This document shows, in pieces, positions 1 to 9,695 of a stretch of DNA of 64,000 nt (the first letter of the stretch is position 1; each line of letters starts with the position of its first letter). Where the stretch lies: NCBI RefSeq assembly GCF_008923205.2, contig NZ_WBMS02000037.1, positions 40,154 to 104,153 on the forward strand, given 5' to 3'. The position numbers and the translations under genes are program-made. The DNA comes from Actinomadura physcomitrii. GTDB lineage: Bacteria > Actinomycetota > Actinomycetes > Streptosporangiales > Streptosporangiaceae. The notes beneath the pieces are model-generated. The model searched no databases and was not told the origin of the DNA. It was given only the letters and a program-made list of their open reading frames with translations.

Positions 1-1
1 C

Positions 2-1069
2 GGAGTCCGGAACCTGCCGGCCGGCGGCGGGCTGGCCGTCTTCGACGAGTCGACGCGGGCGCTGCCCCCCGACTCCCTGGGTCACTTCCATGCGCTGACC
101 AGGGCGCTGGCGGCGCAGGGCACCGGCGTCCTGCTGGTCAGCCACAACCTCGACGAGGTGCTGGACCTCGCCGACCGGGTGACCGTCCTGCGCGGCGGGC
201 GGGTCGTCGAGGCGGGCCTGCCGACCGGCGGGCTCGACGCCGCCGGCCTGACCCGCCTCATCCTCGGGCACACGCTCGACGCCGCAGCCGCGACCGCACG
301 GCCCGCGCCCGAAGGCGCCGACGAGGTCTTCCTGCGCCAAGCCGGCGGCGGGACGCTGACCGACCTCTCCGTCCGGCTCGCCGCCGGGGAGATCGTCGGC
401 GTCACAGGGCTGACCGGTGCGGGGCACGAGGACCTGCCCGCCCTCCTCACCGGGGCCCGGAGCGCCAGAGCGGGGGGCGAACTCCGTATCGGCGACACCA
501 CCCTTGATCTCGCGGGACTGACCCCGCGCCGGGCCCTGGCCGCCGGCGTCCACGTCGTTCCCGCCGACCGCGGCCGCCACGGCCTGGCACTGGAACTGTC
601 GATCGAGGACAACATCGCCCTGGCGCGCCTGCGCCGCGGCCGTCTCCGCCCGCTGACCAGGCGCGCGCACCGCACCGACGCCGCGACGGTCATCGAGGAA
701 CTCGGGGTGAGGCCACCCCTCCCCGACGCCCTGATCCGGACGCTCAGTGGCGGCAACCAGCAGAAGGTCCTGATCGGCCGGGCCCTGCTCGGCTCACCGC
801 GGCTGCTGGTCCTGCACGAACCCACCCAGGCCGTGGACGTCGGCGCCCGCCGCGACATCCACACCGCCATCCGCCGCCACGCCTCCTCCGGAACGCCCGT
901 CCTGGTCATCGCGAGCGACCCCGCCGAACTCGTCGAGCTGTGCGACCGGATCGTCCTCGTCCACGACGGCCGCGGCCGCGAACTCACCGGCGGCCGCACC
1001 GTCGAAGCCGTCCTCGACGGCATCTATCAGCCAGCCACACCGCAGGGAGCCATCCATCATGGCAACTGA
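2..1069 (+). CDS. Sugar-type ABC transporter ATP-binding protein (RbsA-like), 5' end cut by the window
   Basis: The reading frame is open from base 2, so the N-terminus lies upstream of the window. 355 residues are visible. They start inside the first nucleotide-binding domain, with Walker B LAVFDE and the switch histidine in LLVSHNLDEV. A second ATP-binding domain follows with a degenerate Walker A (GLTGAGHEDL, no Lys-Ser/Thr), signature LSGGNQQ and Walker B LLVLHEPT. A degenerate second P-loop is normal for RbsA/MglA-type proteins that power CUT2 carbohydrate uptake from the cytoplasmic face. It overlaps the permease start by 11 bp, so the two are one operon. The substrate cannot be told from sequence. 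Confidence 0.9.
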   Translation, partial: GVRNLPAGGGLAVFDESTRALPPDSLGHFHALTRALAAQGTGVLLVSHNLDEVLDLADRVTVLRGGRVVEAGLPTGGLDAAGLTRLILGHTLDAAAATARPAPEGADEVFLRQAGGGTLTDLSVRLAAGEIVGVTGLTGAGHEDLPALLTGARSARAGGELRIGDTTLDLAGLTPRRALAAGVHVVPADRGRHGLALELSIEDNIALARLRRGRLRPLTRRAHRTDAATVIEELGVRPPLPDALIRTLSGGNQQKVLIGRALLGSPRLLVLHEPTQAVDVGARRDIHTAIRRHASSGTPVLVIASDPAELVELCDRIVLVHDGRGRELTGGRTVEAVLDGIYQPATPQGAIHHGN

Positions 1070-2057
1070 GACCCGATCCGAATCCCGGCCGCTGCGGCTC
1101 GGCGTGCCGGCCCCGCTGCTGCGCTTCACCGAACGCTGGACCATGGTCGGCCTCTGGATACTGCTGGCGCTGGTGTTCGGCATCGTGGAGCCGTCCAAGT
1201 TCGCCACCTCCGGCACGTTCAAGACGATCTTCGGTTCGCAGACTCCGCTGCTGTTCCTGGCGATGGCCGTGCTGTGCACGATCATGGTCGGCGAGTTCGT
1301 CGACCTGTCCATCGCCTCGATCCTCGGTCTGGCCGCCACACTCGTCCCCGTGCTGACCGTCCAGCACCACGTGCCGTTCCTGCTGGCCTGCCTGGCCGCA
1401 TTGGCCGCCGGCGCGCTCGTGGGCACGGTCAACGGCGCGCTGATCGTCCGCCTCGGCGTGAACCCCATCGTGGTCACCCTCGGCATGTCCACGCTGCTGC
1501 TGGGGCTCGCCCTGTGGAGCACCGACCTCAACAGCGTCAGCGGCCTGGACCCCGGCGTCTCCTCGTTCGCGCTGGACGAGATCCTCGGACTGCCGCTCTC
1601 CTTCTACTACGGCATCGCTCTGGTCCTGGTGGTCGCTTACGTGACGGGGCTGACGCCGCTCGGGCGCCACATGCGCTTCGTCCACGCCAACCGGGAGGTC
1701 GCGCGCCTGGCCGGGGTCCAGGTGGACCGCATCCGCTTCGGTGCGTTCGTCCTGGCGGGCCTGCTCAGCGCGGCGGGAGGCGTCCTGCTGGTCTCCGGCG
1801 TCGGCGGCTTCGACCCGAACTCCTCGGCCACCTACCTGCTGCCCACCTACGCCGCCGTCTTCATCGGCACCGCCGTCGTCCGCCCGGGCAGTTTCAACCC
1901 GATCGGCACCTGGATCGGCACGTACTTCCTGGCGACCGGCGTCATCGGACTCCAGGAGCTGGGCCTGGCCGCATGGATCTCCGACGTCTTCTACGGCGGC
2001 GTGCTGATCGTGGCCGTGGCGGTCTCCACCGTCATCGGCCGGCGCCGGCGTGGCTGA
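1059..2057 (+). CDS. ABC transporter permease, RbsC/BPD_transp_2 family
   Basis: 332 residues, mostly hydrophobic, with about ten membrane segments and the usual soluble-loop sequence (GRHMRFVHANREVARLAGV, approx. residues 205-224) of CUT2 sugar permeases. It forms the membrane channel for the ATPase encoded just upstream, whose stop lies inside this gene. The ATG at 1059 is the only sensible start because it overlaps the ATPase end. The 3' end overlaps the convergent IclR gene by 26 bp. Neither a periplasmic/lipoprotein sugar-binding partner nor further transport genes follow; they may lie upstream of the window. Confidence 0.88.
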   Translation: MATETRSESRPLRLGVPAPLLRFTERWTMVGLWILLALVFGIVEPSKFATSGTFKTIFGSQTPLLFLAMAVLCTIMVGEFVDLSIASILGLAATLVPVLTVQHHVPFLLACLAALAAGALVGTVNGALIVRLGVNPIVVTLGMSTLLLGLALWSTDLNSVSGLDPGVSSFALDEILGLPLSFYYGIALVLVVAYVTGLTPLGRHMRFVHANREVARLAGVQVDRIRFGAFVLAGLLSAAGGVLLVSGVGGFDPNSSATYLLPTYAAVFIGTAVVRPGSFNPIGTWIGTYFLATGVIGLQELGLAAWISDVFYGGVLIVAVAVSTVIGRRRRG

Positions 2058-2814
2058 CGCACTCGCGGACCAGCTCGCCGATGGCCGCCAGCCGCCGCGC
2101 TCCGCAGCGCGACACCGGCGCGACGACCGCGACCGCACCGGCCGCCTTGCCCTGCGCCATCACGACCACGCTCGCCCCGGCGACCCCCGGAGCGAACTCA
2201 CCGCTCTCCACCGAGTAACCGTGCTCCCGAGCCCGGTCGATCTCGGCCAGGAAGGCGTCGTATTCGGTGATGCTCCTGCCCGTTCGCCGGGGAAGCCGCA
2301 GCGTCGGCATCAACTCGACGACCTGGTCGCGCGGCAGGCTCGCCAGCGCCGCCTTGCCGATACATCCATTGGCGATCAGCGACCTGCGCCCCACCGGCGA
2401 CAGCACCCCCAGCACATGCGCCGCGTCCCGGCGCTGAGTGATCACCAGGCTGCGGTCGCGCCAGTCGATCTCCGCGGCCAGGACCGTCTCCCCCGTCCGC
2501 TCGGCCAACCGCGCGACGATCCGCTCGGTCACCAAGGCCACCGGGGACCCCTGGGCGACCACCGGCGCCAGCTCCAGCAGCCTGGCACCGAGGCGGTAGC
2601 TGCCGTCGTCGTCCCGCCGCAGAAAGCCGTAGGCGAGGAGCGAACCGGCGATCCGCAGCGTCGTCGCCTTCGACAGGCCCGCGCCCTGCGCCAGCTCGGT
2701 CAGGGTCAGCCGCGGATGCGCGCTGCTGAAGCAGGTGAGGATCTCCAGCGCACGGTCGACTGAACGCACGCGGTTCACCGACAGTGACGAACCTTTGAGG
2801 TCGGCGTCGGACAC
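2032..2814 (-). CDS. IclR-family transcriptional regulator
   Basis: 260 residues from a GTG at 2814, preceded by a strong ribosome site (GGAGGGGAGA, about 4 nt before the start). An open frame continues far upstream but has no family similarity. An N-terminal winged helix-turn-helix (VDRALEILTCF to LLAYGFLRRDDDGSYRLG) is followed by the IclR effector-binding domain (RSLIANGCIGKAALASLP and SVESGEF, typical of the family). It is convergent with the sugar ABC permease and divergent from the SDR gene. It probably controls the SDR, itself and possibly the transporter through the palindrome at 2901-2917. The ligand is unknown. Confidence 0.87.
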   Translation of the reverse strand: MSDADLKGSSLSVNRVRSVDRALEILTCFSSAHPRLTLTELAQGAGLSKATTLRIAGSLLAYGFLRRDDDGSYRLGARLLELAPVVAQGSPVALVTERIVARLAERTGETVLAAEIDWRDRSLVITQRRDAAHVLGVLSPVGRRSLIANGCIGKAALASLPRDQVVELMPTLRLPRRTGRSITEYDAFLAEIDRAREHGYSVESGEFAPGVAGASVVVMAQGKAAGAVAVVAPVSRCGARRLAAIGELVRECVSHAGAGR

Positions 2815-2900
2815 CTCGTCTCCCCTCCGAGGTCGGGAGACGTGTGGTCCACGTCTCACCGGCCCAGCTTGCCCCCAAGGTAACCGATATGGACCCCGCT

Positions 2901-2917
2901 GTTTCACCTGGTAAAAC
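2901..2917. promoter_or_regulatory. Operator-like palindrome between IclR and SDR genes
   Basis: GTTTCACCTGGTAAAAC is a 17 bp near-perfect palindrome: only one symmetric pair mismatches around a central T. It lies in the 121 bp divergent intergenic region, 19 bp before the SDR start. Position and symmetry fit an IclR-dimer site; assignment to this regulator is inference. Confidence 0.5.
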
Positions 2918-2935
2918 CCCATGAAGGAGCACATC

Positions 2936-3670
2936 GTGCCCAACGACGCTCGTGGAGAGCTCAGCGGCCGGCGAATCCTCGTCATCGGCGCTGCCTCGGG
3001 CATCGGCGAAGCCACCGCCGGCCTCTGCCGCGCCCGTGGCGCGTCCGTCCACACCGCCGACCTGCGGCCGATCCCGCATGGAGACGTCGTCGATCTCCTG
3101 GACGCCCGCTCCGTGCAGGATTTGGTGGACCGCCTGGACGAGCGATGGCACGCACTCGACGGCCTCGCCATCACCACAGGGACCTCTCACCACGGCTCCA
3201 TCACGGACACGCCGTCGGAAACCTGGCGGTCGCTTCTGGCACTGAACACCGCGGCGCCCGCTGAAACGATCACCCGGTTCCTTCCCCTACTGGAGCGGGG
3301 CGACGATCCGTCCATCGTCACGGTCGCCTCCGCAACGGGCCTGCGCGCCTACCCCGACTTCGCCGCGTATTCGGCCTCCAAGGCGGCCCTGATCCACTGG
3401 TCCCGCGCAGCCGCCCGTGAACTGGCCCCCGCCGGCATCCGCCTGAACTGCGTCTGCCCCGGCCCTACCGATACCCCGATGCTCCGAAACGACGTCTCGG
3501 GCTCCACCGCCGCCCTGCGCTCCATCGCAACATTGACCGCCCAGAACAGACTCGGCTCACCCGAAGAGATCGCCGAACCGATCTCCTTCCTGCTGTCCCC
3601 ACGCGCCTCGTTCATCACCGGCGCGGTCCTACCGGTAGACGGCGGCGAGTCCGTCCGCGACGGTCATTGA
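2936..3670 (+). CDS. Short-chain dehydrogenase/reductase
   Basis: 244 residues. I chose GTG 2936 over ATG 2921 because AAGGAG sits exactly 6 nt before the GTG, while nothing like a ribosome site precedes the ATG. It is a classical SDR with NAD(P)-binding GAASGIG (18-24), catalytic Ser132 and Tyr145-x3-Lys149, and the terminal VDGG motif. It is a cytosolic oxidoreductase, likely acting on a hydroxy/keto metabolite linked to the neighbouring sugar transporter and IclR. The substrate cannot be read from the sequence. Confidence 0.88.
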   Translation: MPNDARGELSGRRILVIGAASGIGEATAGLCRARGASVHTADLRPIPHGDVVDLLDARSVQDLVDRLDERWHALDGLAITTGTSHHGSITDTPSETWRSLLALNTAAPAETITRFLPLLERGDDPSIVTVASATGLRAYPDFAAYSASKAALIHWSRAAARELAPAGIRLNCVCPGPTDTPMLRNDVSGSTAALRSIATLTAQNRLGSPEEIAEPISFLLSPRASFITGAVLPVDGGESVRDGH

Positions 3671-3843
3671 GAACGGTGCTGCGTCAGCTGGGCAGGGGAT
3701 TGCGCGGCGATCGCTTCGTTCCGCACGCCCGCTTGGACAAGCTGTTCGGTGATGACACGCACGAGTTGCGAGTTCCGCCGCGCCCGGATGACGTCCAAGG
3801 GCGGCACGAACCAGTATGTGCACTGGGCCAGCGGCACCGCCCG
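3664..3843 (-). pseudogene. C-terminal end of an unrecognised protein (gene remnant)
   Basis: A 59-residue frame ending at a TGA that overlaps the SDR stop. It reads like real protein (AQCTYWFVPPLDVIRARR, then VITEQLVQAG) but has no start or ribosome site of its own, and the upstream residues dissolve into Arg/Gly-rich sequence. I do not recognise the family. It sits beside the antiporter fragment at 3955-4126, so this 585 bp stretch between 3671 and 4255 looks like a graveyard of truncated genes. Confidence 0.3.
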
Positions 3844-3954
3844 CCTGCCGCCCCGCCTCTGCAGGCCGCGCGGGTGCTGCGGTATTAGGGATCTCTAGAA
3901 GAGCACCCCGCAGAGGCCGAGCCTGTTTCGAGTCAGGACCAAGATCGAGCTTTC

Positions 3955-4126
3955 GCAGCAGCACCGTCTGCGGCGGCAGGTGCACCTGCCGTAGTCCCGG
4001 GATGAACCCCAACAGCACGCCGGTGACCAGCAGCACGATGGGCGGGGCGACGCCTACGCGGCGGCTCAAAACGCTTCGGGTCAGGATCGCGGCGCCCAGG
4101 ATGCCAACGAGCTCCAGCCCCAGCAT
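3955..4126 (-). pseudogene. N-terminal fragment of a CPA1-type Na+/H+ antiporter
   Basis: From ATG 4126, with an upstream GAGGGGATC ribosome site, about 57 residues match the start of actinobacterial CPA1 antiporters. A first membrane helix (LGLELVGILGAAILTRSV) is followed by PPIVLLVTGVLLGFIPGL and HLPPQTVLL. Where LLFLPPLLYWES should follow, the frame turns into unrelated Arg/Ala-rich sequence. The remaining roughly 450 residues are absent, so the gene is dead. Ends are approximate; the true breakpoint is near 3955. The intact 5' end and lost 3' end suggest a deletion or insertion event. Confidence 0.6.
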
Positions 4127-4255
4127 GATCCCCTCTGGCAGGCCACGGGCGGTACGCGGTCTTCCGGATGGACCTCGCCCATGGAGGTGTCCATTTCACC
4201 GGTGCCGGGGCACCGGATATTGGGGTGTGCCTCAAGACCGTCCTACGCGGCCGTG

Positions 4256-5233
<978 letters not shown>

Positions 5234-5273
5234 GCTCTGCCCTTTCGCTGTGTCTCGTAGAGCGGTGTGCCGG

Positions 5274-5651
5274 TCAGGAGCGCGGCGTGAGTTTGATCGT
5301 CGCCTCGCGGGAGGCGGAGTTGACCACGCCGCCGACGATGTTCGCGCCGTAGCGCTGGTACTTGGTGCGGTAGACCTCGTCGATGTCGGCGTCGAGGTCG
5401 TGGTCGGTGTCGTCGAAGGCGACGTCCTTGGTGACGCCGTCGGCGGTGACGCGGCCTTGGCGGCGGGTCTGGGTGCCGCGGTACCAGGCGCCGTCCGGGC
5501 CGTTCATCGAGCGGACGAACACCTCGTCGCCGACGCGGACGACCCACATCGTCACCGGGTCGCGCAGTGTCCCGTCGTCGCGCGCCGATTGCAGGTCCAG
5601 CTCGGTGGCATCGCCGATCCTGTCGAGTTCGTCGCTGGTCCAGGCGGCCAT
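5274..5651 (-). CDS. DUF2255 family protein
   Basis: 125 residues matching the DUF2255 layout: N-terminal MAAWTSDELDRIG, then TMWVVRVGDEVFVRS, a GAWYRGTQ segment and a C-terminal DEVYRTKYQRYG. These small proteins have no established reaction; several occur beside oxidoreductases and are related to the flavin/F420-binding split-barrel group. A GGGAG ribosome site precedes the ATG by about 6 nt. It is the fifth gene of the redox operon, 36 bp after the SDR and 40 bp before the aldo/keto reductase. Confidence 0.8.
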   Translation of the reverse strand: MAAWTSDELDRIGDATELDLQSARDDGTLRDPVTMWVVRVGDEVFVRSMNGPDGAWYRGTQTRRQGRVTADGVTKDVAFDDTDHDLDADIDEVYRTKYQRYGANIVGGVVNSASREATIKLTPRS

Positions 5652-5687
5652 GGAATTCTCCCTTTCGTTGAGCGGGTGATCAGGCGG

Positions 5688-6527
5688 TCATTCGCCGGGC
5701 GGGTAGTCGGTGGAGGCGGCCAGCTCGGTCTGCTGTTCGAAGTCGGCGACGCGGGCACGCAGCGCGGCCAGGGTGTTGTCCAGGGCTTGGGAGCCAAGGA
5801 CCATGCGCAGCGGCGCGGGCTCGGCCTCGACGCCGGCGATGATGCGGGCGGCCATGCGGCCGGGATCGCCGGGCGCCAGGCCGCCCTTGTCGGGATCGAG
5901 CATGGCCTGGAAGGCGTGCGCGGGGTTGCCGTCGTATTCGGGCATCAGGTCGGCGACGCGCGCGCTTGCGTAGCGGAACTCGGTACGGGCGCCGCCCGGC
6001 TCCACTATCGTCACCCCGATCCCGAACGGCGCGACCTCTTGCGCGACCGCTTCACAGAAGCCTTCGATGCCCCATTTGGTGGCGTGGTACATCGAGTTGC
6101 CGGGGAAGGCGACCTGCCCGCCGTAGGAGGAGATCTGGATGATCCGTCCCCCGCGCTGGGCCCGCAGGTGCGGCAGCGCGGAGCGGATCAGCTGGATCGA
6201 CCCGGTCAGGTTGGTGGCGATGATGTGGTCGACCTGCGCGTCCGACAGCTCCTCGGCGGCACCGAACAGGCCGTAGCCGGCATTGCTGACGACCACATCG
6301 ATACGGCCGGTTTCGGCGAACGCCCGGTCGACCACCTGCCGGACCGCGGCGGTGTCGGTCACGTCCAGGATCTCGGCGCGAAAGCTCTCCGGATACCGTC
6401 CGGCCAGGTCGCTGACCTTGCCGGTGTCGCGGACGGTGCCGACCACCCGGTCGCCGCGCCCAAGGAGCTGCTCGGTCAGCTCGCGGCCGAAGCCGCTGCT
6501 GACCCCGGTGATGAGCCAGGTGCTCAT
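5688..6527 (-). CDS. Short-chain dehydrogenase/reductase
   Basis: 279 residues. Classical SDR with TGVSSGFG (7-14), SNAG, catalytic Ser134 and Tyr147-x3-Lys151, and the PGG loop typical of retinol-dehydrogenase-like SDRs (IVEPGGARTEF). AGGAGG lies 6 nt before ATG 6527, inside the end of the carboxymuconolactone-decarboxylase-like gene, so the two are translationally close (2 nt gap). It probably reduces or oxidises a small carbonyl compound within the operon. The substrate is not predictable. Confidence 0.9.
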   Translation of the reverse strand: MSTWLITGVSSGFGRELTEQLLGRGDRVVGTVRDTGKVSDLAGRYPESFRAEILDVTDTAAVRQVVDRAFAETGRIDVVVSNAGYGLFGAAEELSDAQVDHIIATNLTGSIQLIRSALPHLRAQRGGRIIQISSYGGQVAFPGNSMYHATKWGIEGFCEAVAQEVAPFGIGVTIVEPGGARTEFRYASARVADLMPEYDGNPAHAFQAMLDPDKGGLAPGDPGRMAARIIAGVEAEPAPLRMVLGSQALDNTLAALRARVADFEQQTELAASTDYPPGE

Positions 6528-6529
6528 GG

Positions 6530-7324
6530 TTAGTCCTCCTGTTCGGGGGTGTCTTGTTCAGGGGTGTGCTGGGCGGGGGCGACTTCGTCCAGAGCCCGCA
6601 GCGCGTTCAGGGTGCGGGGATAGCCGATGTAGGGCAGAAGCTGGGTGAGCACCTCGATCAGTCGGCCGCGGTCGTTGCCGACGTTGAGGTTGGCTGCCAC
6701 GTGGCCCTTGACCTGGGCGTCGCAGCCGCCGAGCGAGACGAGCATCGCCAAGGTCAGCAGTTCGCGCGTCGGTACATCGAGCCCGCCGCGGGTGTAGTGG
6801 TCGCCGAAGCAGTTGGCCGACAGGTATCGCTGGATGTGCTGCTCATCGGCGGGCGCGGCCGCGTACATCTGCTCGACGGCGGAGGCGCCGACGATCTGTT
6901 TCTGGACTGCCAGCCCTCGCTCGGCGCGGGTGCCTGGTGTGGTGGTGGACTGCCCCGGCAGCGGCAGCTCCACACCCTGCTCGGTCAGCACCTCGTTGGT
7001 GGCGTGCAGGAAGTCGAACACTTTGGCCATGCCCACGTACGGCACCGCCTGGTAGACGATCTCCTTGACCTGTACCGGGGTGACGCCCGCGGTCAGCGCC
7101 GCCCACAGCATCACCCGGTACTCGCTCACCGCCTGACAGGCGATCATTGCGGCGAGCTGCGCCATCAGACGCGTCGGCGCGTCCAGGGAGCCGTGCCGGA
7201 GCACCTCGTCGAAGGCGAAGTTGTCGAAGTACTCGATCAGCTCCGGATCGGTCCGCGCCAGCGTCGAGACGTGACCGGGGAACAGTTCCTGGTGGTTACG
7301 CCGCGCGGTGTCGCTGATCGCCAT
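6530..7324 (-). CDS. Carboxymuconolactone decarboxylase family protein (two CMD domains)
   Basis: 264 residues with two AhpD/CMD-type helical domains. The first (approx. 25-110) has LDAPTRLMAQLAAMIACQ and keeps a Cys but no partner His. The second (approx. 150-245) has VPTRELLTLAMLVSLGGC and a C-x6-H arrangement (GGCDAQVKGH), the usual redox/catalytic pair. Such double-domain proteins often accompany aldo/keto reductases and SDRs in stress operons. They may act as a decarboxylase or peroxidase-like enzyme; the sequence does not decide. GGAGAAA precedes the ATG. Confidence 0.85.
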   Translation of the reverse strand: MAISDTARRNHQELFPGHVSTLARTDPELIEYFDNFAFDEVLRHGSLDAPTRLMAQLAAMIACQAVSEYRVMLWAALTAGVTPVQVKEIVYQAVPYVGMAKVFDFLHATNEVLTEQGVELPLPGQSTTTPGTRAERGLAVQKQIVGASAVEQMYAAAPADEQHIQRYLSANCFGDHYTRGGLDVPTRELLTLAMLVSLGGCDAQVKGHVAANLNVGNDRGRLIEVLTQLLPYIGYPRTLNALRALDEVAPAQHTPEQDTPEQED

Positions 7325-7392
7325 GGCGATTTCTCCTCTACTGCCTCAGAAGCACGGATCTTTCCGTGTGGGCGACTTACTCATGCTGGAAG

Positions 7393-8265
7393 TCAGGCTT
7401 CGGGAATGGCTCTGCCGTAGCTCTCCAAGGTGATGTCGTCGGGTTCGGGGCCGCCGCGCACCCCGGTGTCGAGGGCGTCCAAGGCGGCGCATTGCGCGTC
7501 GGTGAGGTCGAAGTCGAACACCGCGAAGTTCTCGGCGATGCGTTGGGGACGCACCGACTTGGGGATGGCCGCCCGACTCTGCTGCAGATGCCAGCGGAGC
7601 ATGACCTGCGCGGGTGTCTTGCCGTGCGCTGCGGCGATCTCACCGATCACCGGATCATCGAAGGTACTGGCGCTGGTGCCGCGGTAACTGGTGATGCCGC
7701 CGATCGGCGACCACGCCTGGGTGACGATTCCGCGCGCGGCGTCGGCGGCCTGAACATCCGGTTGACCGAAGTACGGATGGACCTCGACCTGGTTCACCGC
7801 GGGCACCACCGACGCCTCCCTCATCAGCGCGTCCAGGTGGCCGGGCATGAAGTTGCTGACCCCGATGGCCCGCACCCGACCCTCGTCCAGCAGCGTCTGC
7901 AGGGCGCGATACGCCTGCACGGTCAACTCGAACCGGCTTGGCAAAGCCTGGTGGAGGATGAACAGGTCGATCGTCTCCACACCGAGCTTGCCCGCACTCT
8001 TGTCGAAGGCGTGCAGCGTCTCGTCGTAACCGAAGTCACTGATCCACACCTTGGTCTCGACGAACACCTCATCGCGGCCCAGGCCCGAGTCGCGGATCGC
8101 CTCACCGACCTGGCGTTCGTTGCCATAGGCCGCGGCGGTGTCGATCAGCCGGTACCCGGTCTCCAGAGCCGCCCGCACCGCCTCGGCCGTCTCCTCTGGC
8201 GGCGTCTGGAACACCCCGAACCCCAGCGCGGGCATCACGACACCGTTGTTCAACGTCAGATCCAT
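7393..8265 (-). CDS. Aldo/keto reductase, AKR5 (2,5-diketo-gluconate reductase) type
   Basis: 290 residues. The N-terminal hairpin LNNGVVMPALGFGVFQ and catalytic Asp42, Tyr47, Lys72, His105 are all present, as is the NADPH-binding tail (PKSVRPQRIAENFAVFDF). This is the small cytosolic AKR5-like group that reduces diketones and aldehydes. A GGGAGG ribosome site lies 9 nt before the ATG. It is the second gene of the redox operon, 48 bp downstream of the zinc alcohol dehydrogenase. The operon holds two aldo/keto reductases of different subfamilies, so they probably have different substrates. Confidence 0.9.
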   Translation of the reverse strand: MDLTLNNGVVMPALGFGVFQTPPEETAEAVRAALETGYRLIDTAAAYGNERQVGEAIRDSGLGRDEVFVETKVWISDFGYDETLHAFDKSAGKLGVETIDLFILHQALPSRFELTVQAYRALQTLLDEGRVRAIGVSNFMPGHLDALMREASVVPAVNQVEVHPYFGQPDVQAADAARGIVTQAWSPIGGITSYRGTSASTFDDPVIGEIAAAHGKTPAQVMLRWHLQQSRAAIPKSVRPQRIAENFAVFDFDLTDAQCAALDALDTGVRGGPEPDDITLESYGRAIPEA

Positions 8266-8313
8266 GATCTTTTGCCTCCCGGCACTTCGCGGCTCAGCCT
8301 GTTCCTGTGCGCG

Positions 8314-9357
8314 TCACGGGCGGATGAGGACCTTGATCGCCTGCCGGTCGGCCATCGCCCGGTACCCGTCGGGCACCTGGTCCAGGCCGATCGTGCGGTC
8401 GAACACCCGGCCCGGCTCGACGCGCCCTTCCAGCACGTCGGGCAGCAGGTCCTCGATGTAGGCGCGGGCCGGAGCCACACCACCGGTCAGGGTGATGTTG
8501 CGCAGGAACTCGCCGAAGCCCATCGGCACCGCCGGATACTGCGGGGCGCCGACCCGGCTGACCGTGCCGCCGTCGCGGACCACCCCGAACGCCGTCACGA
8601 TGGCCTGCTCCAGCCCGACGCACTCCAGCACGGTATGGGTGCCGTCGCCGCCGGTCAGTTCCCGGACCCGCTCGACACCCTCATCGCCGCGCTCGGCGAC
8701 CACGTCGGTGGCGCCGAACTCGCGCCCCAGATCGGTGCGGTCCTTGTGCCGCCCCATCAAGATGATCTGCTCGGCCCCCAGCCGCCGCGCGGCCAGCACC
8801 GCCGACAACCCGACCGCGCCGTCCCCGATCACCGTCACCGTGGTCCGCGGGCCCACCCCGGCGGTCACCGCGCAGTGGTGCCCGGTGGGGAACACATCCG
8901 ACAGCGCCAGCAGCGACGGCAGCAGCGCCGCATCCTCACCGGCGACACTGGCCGGCAGCTTGACCAGCGTGCCCTGCGCCTGCGGCACCCGCACCGCCTC
9001 GCCCTGGCCGCCGTCCACCCCCGGCGCGCCCCACTGCCCGCCGTGCCTGCACGAGGTCTGCAGGCCCTCGCGGCAGAAATCGCAGGTGTTGTCGGCCCAC
9101 ACGAACGGAGCCACCACCACGTCACCGGGCCGAAGCCCCGACACCTGCGCGCCGACCTCCTCGACCACGCCGAGGAACTCGTGCCCGATCCGGGCACCCT
9201 GCTCACTGGCCGGACGCGACCCGTACGGCCACAGATCACTGCCGCAGATGCACGAGCGCAGCACCCGCACCAGCGCATCGGTCGGCTCACGCAGCACCGG
9301 ATCCGGGACGTCCTCCACCCGCACGTCACCGGCACCGTAGATCAACGTCGCACGCAT
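8314..9357 (-). CDS. Zinc-dependent alcohol dehydrogenase
   Basis: 347 residues from ATG 9357 (GGAGAG ribosome site upstream). The frame stays open another 99 codons upstream without similarity. Medium-chain dehydrogenase: catalytic zinc ligands Cys38, His59-Glu60 (GHE), structural-zinc cysteines Cys92, Cys95 and Cys103 (the fourth of the usual set is replaced), Rossmann motif VIGDGAVGLSA. Cytosolic NAD(P)-dependent alcohol/aldehyde oxidoreductase. First gene of the six-gene minus-strand operon, divergent from the XRE regulator at 9696. Confidence 0.9.
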   Translation of the reverse strand: MRATLIYGAGDVRVEDVPDPVLREPTDALVRVLRSCICGSDLWPYGSRPASEQGARIGHEFLGVVEEVGAQVSGLRPGDVVVAPFVWADNTCDFCREGLQTSCRHGGQWGAPGVDGGQGEAVRVPQAQGTLVKLPASVAGEDAALLPSLLALSDVFPTGHHCAVTAGVGPRTTVTVIGDGAVGLSAVLAARRLGAEQIILMGRHKDRTDLGREFGATDVVAERGDEGVERVRELTGGDGTHTVLECVGLEQAIVTAFGVVRDGGTVSRVGAPQYPAVPMGFGEFLRNITLTGGVAPARAYIEDLLPDVLEGRVEPGRVFDRTIGLDQVPDGYRAMADRQAIKVLIRP

Positions 9358-9605
9358 AAAACAGATCTCTCCGATCATGTGAAGTCGTCTCAGCACTACC
9401 CAGGCCAGGGCACACGCGGCTTTTCGCCCGCCCCGCCGGCAGCCTGCTATCGGTAAAGAACCGCGGCCGCGGCAGCCGTCTGGACGACCAGGTGCTCCGG
9501 TGCTGCCAGACACACGGCCGAGCGGCCCGCACGAATCCCAGCCCGCGCGATGACGGGCTCTCCTACTCGTGGCCGGTTCCTCGAGATCCACCCTGCCGTG
9601 GGCGC

Positions 9606-9649
9606 GGGCCCTGTGACAGGCCGGGCCGTTCGGGGGTGTGGCAGGGCCC
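9606..9649. promoter_or_regulatory. Inverted repeat in the 338 bp divergent intergenic region
   Basis: GGGCCCTGTGACA (9606-9618) and TGTGGCAGGGCCC (9637-9649) are arms matching 11 of 13 bases with an 18 bp spacer. They lie between the redox operon (start 9357) and the XRE regulator (start 9696). A separate perfect 12 bp palindrome CCGCGGCCGCGG lies at 9461-9472. Either could be the operator of the XRE protein or part of the divergent promoters. No gene is supported in 9358-9695. Confidence 0.35.
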
Positions 9650-9695
9650 CTCACACGGGATCCGGCACTTCCGGAGAAGGTGTAACACTGGAACC

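Noticed and set aside
7366..9456. Plus-strand open frame of 696 codons over the reductase operon
   Set aside because: Antisense to two enzymes with complete catalytic motifs; the product has no recognisable domain.
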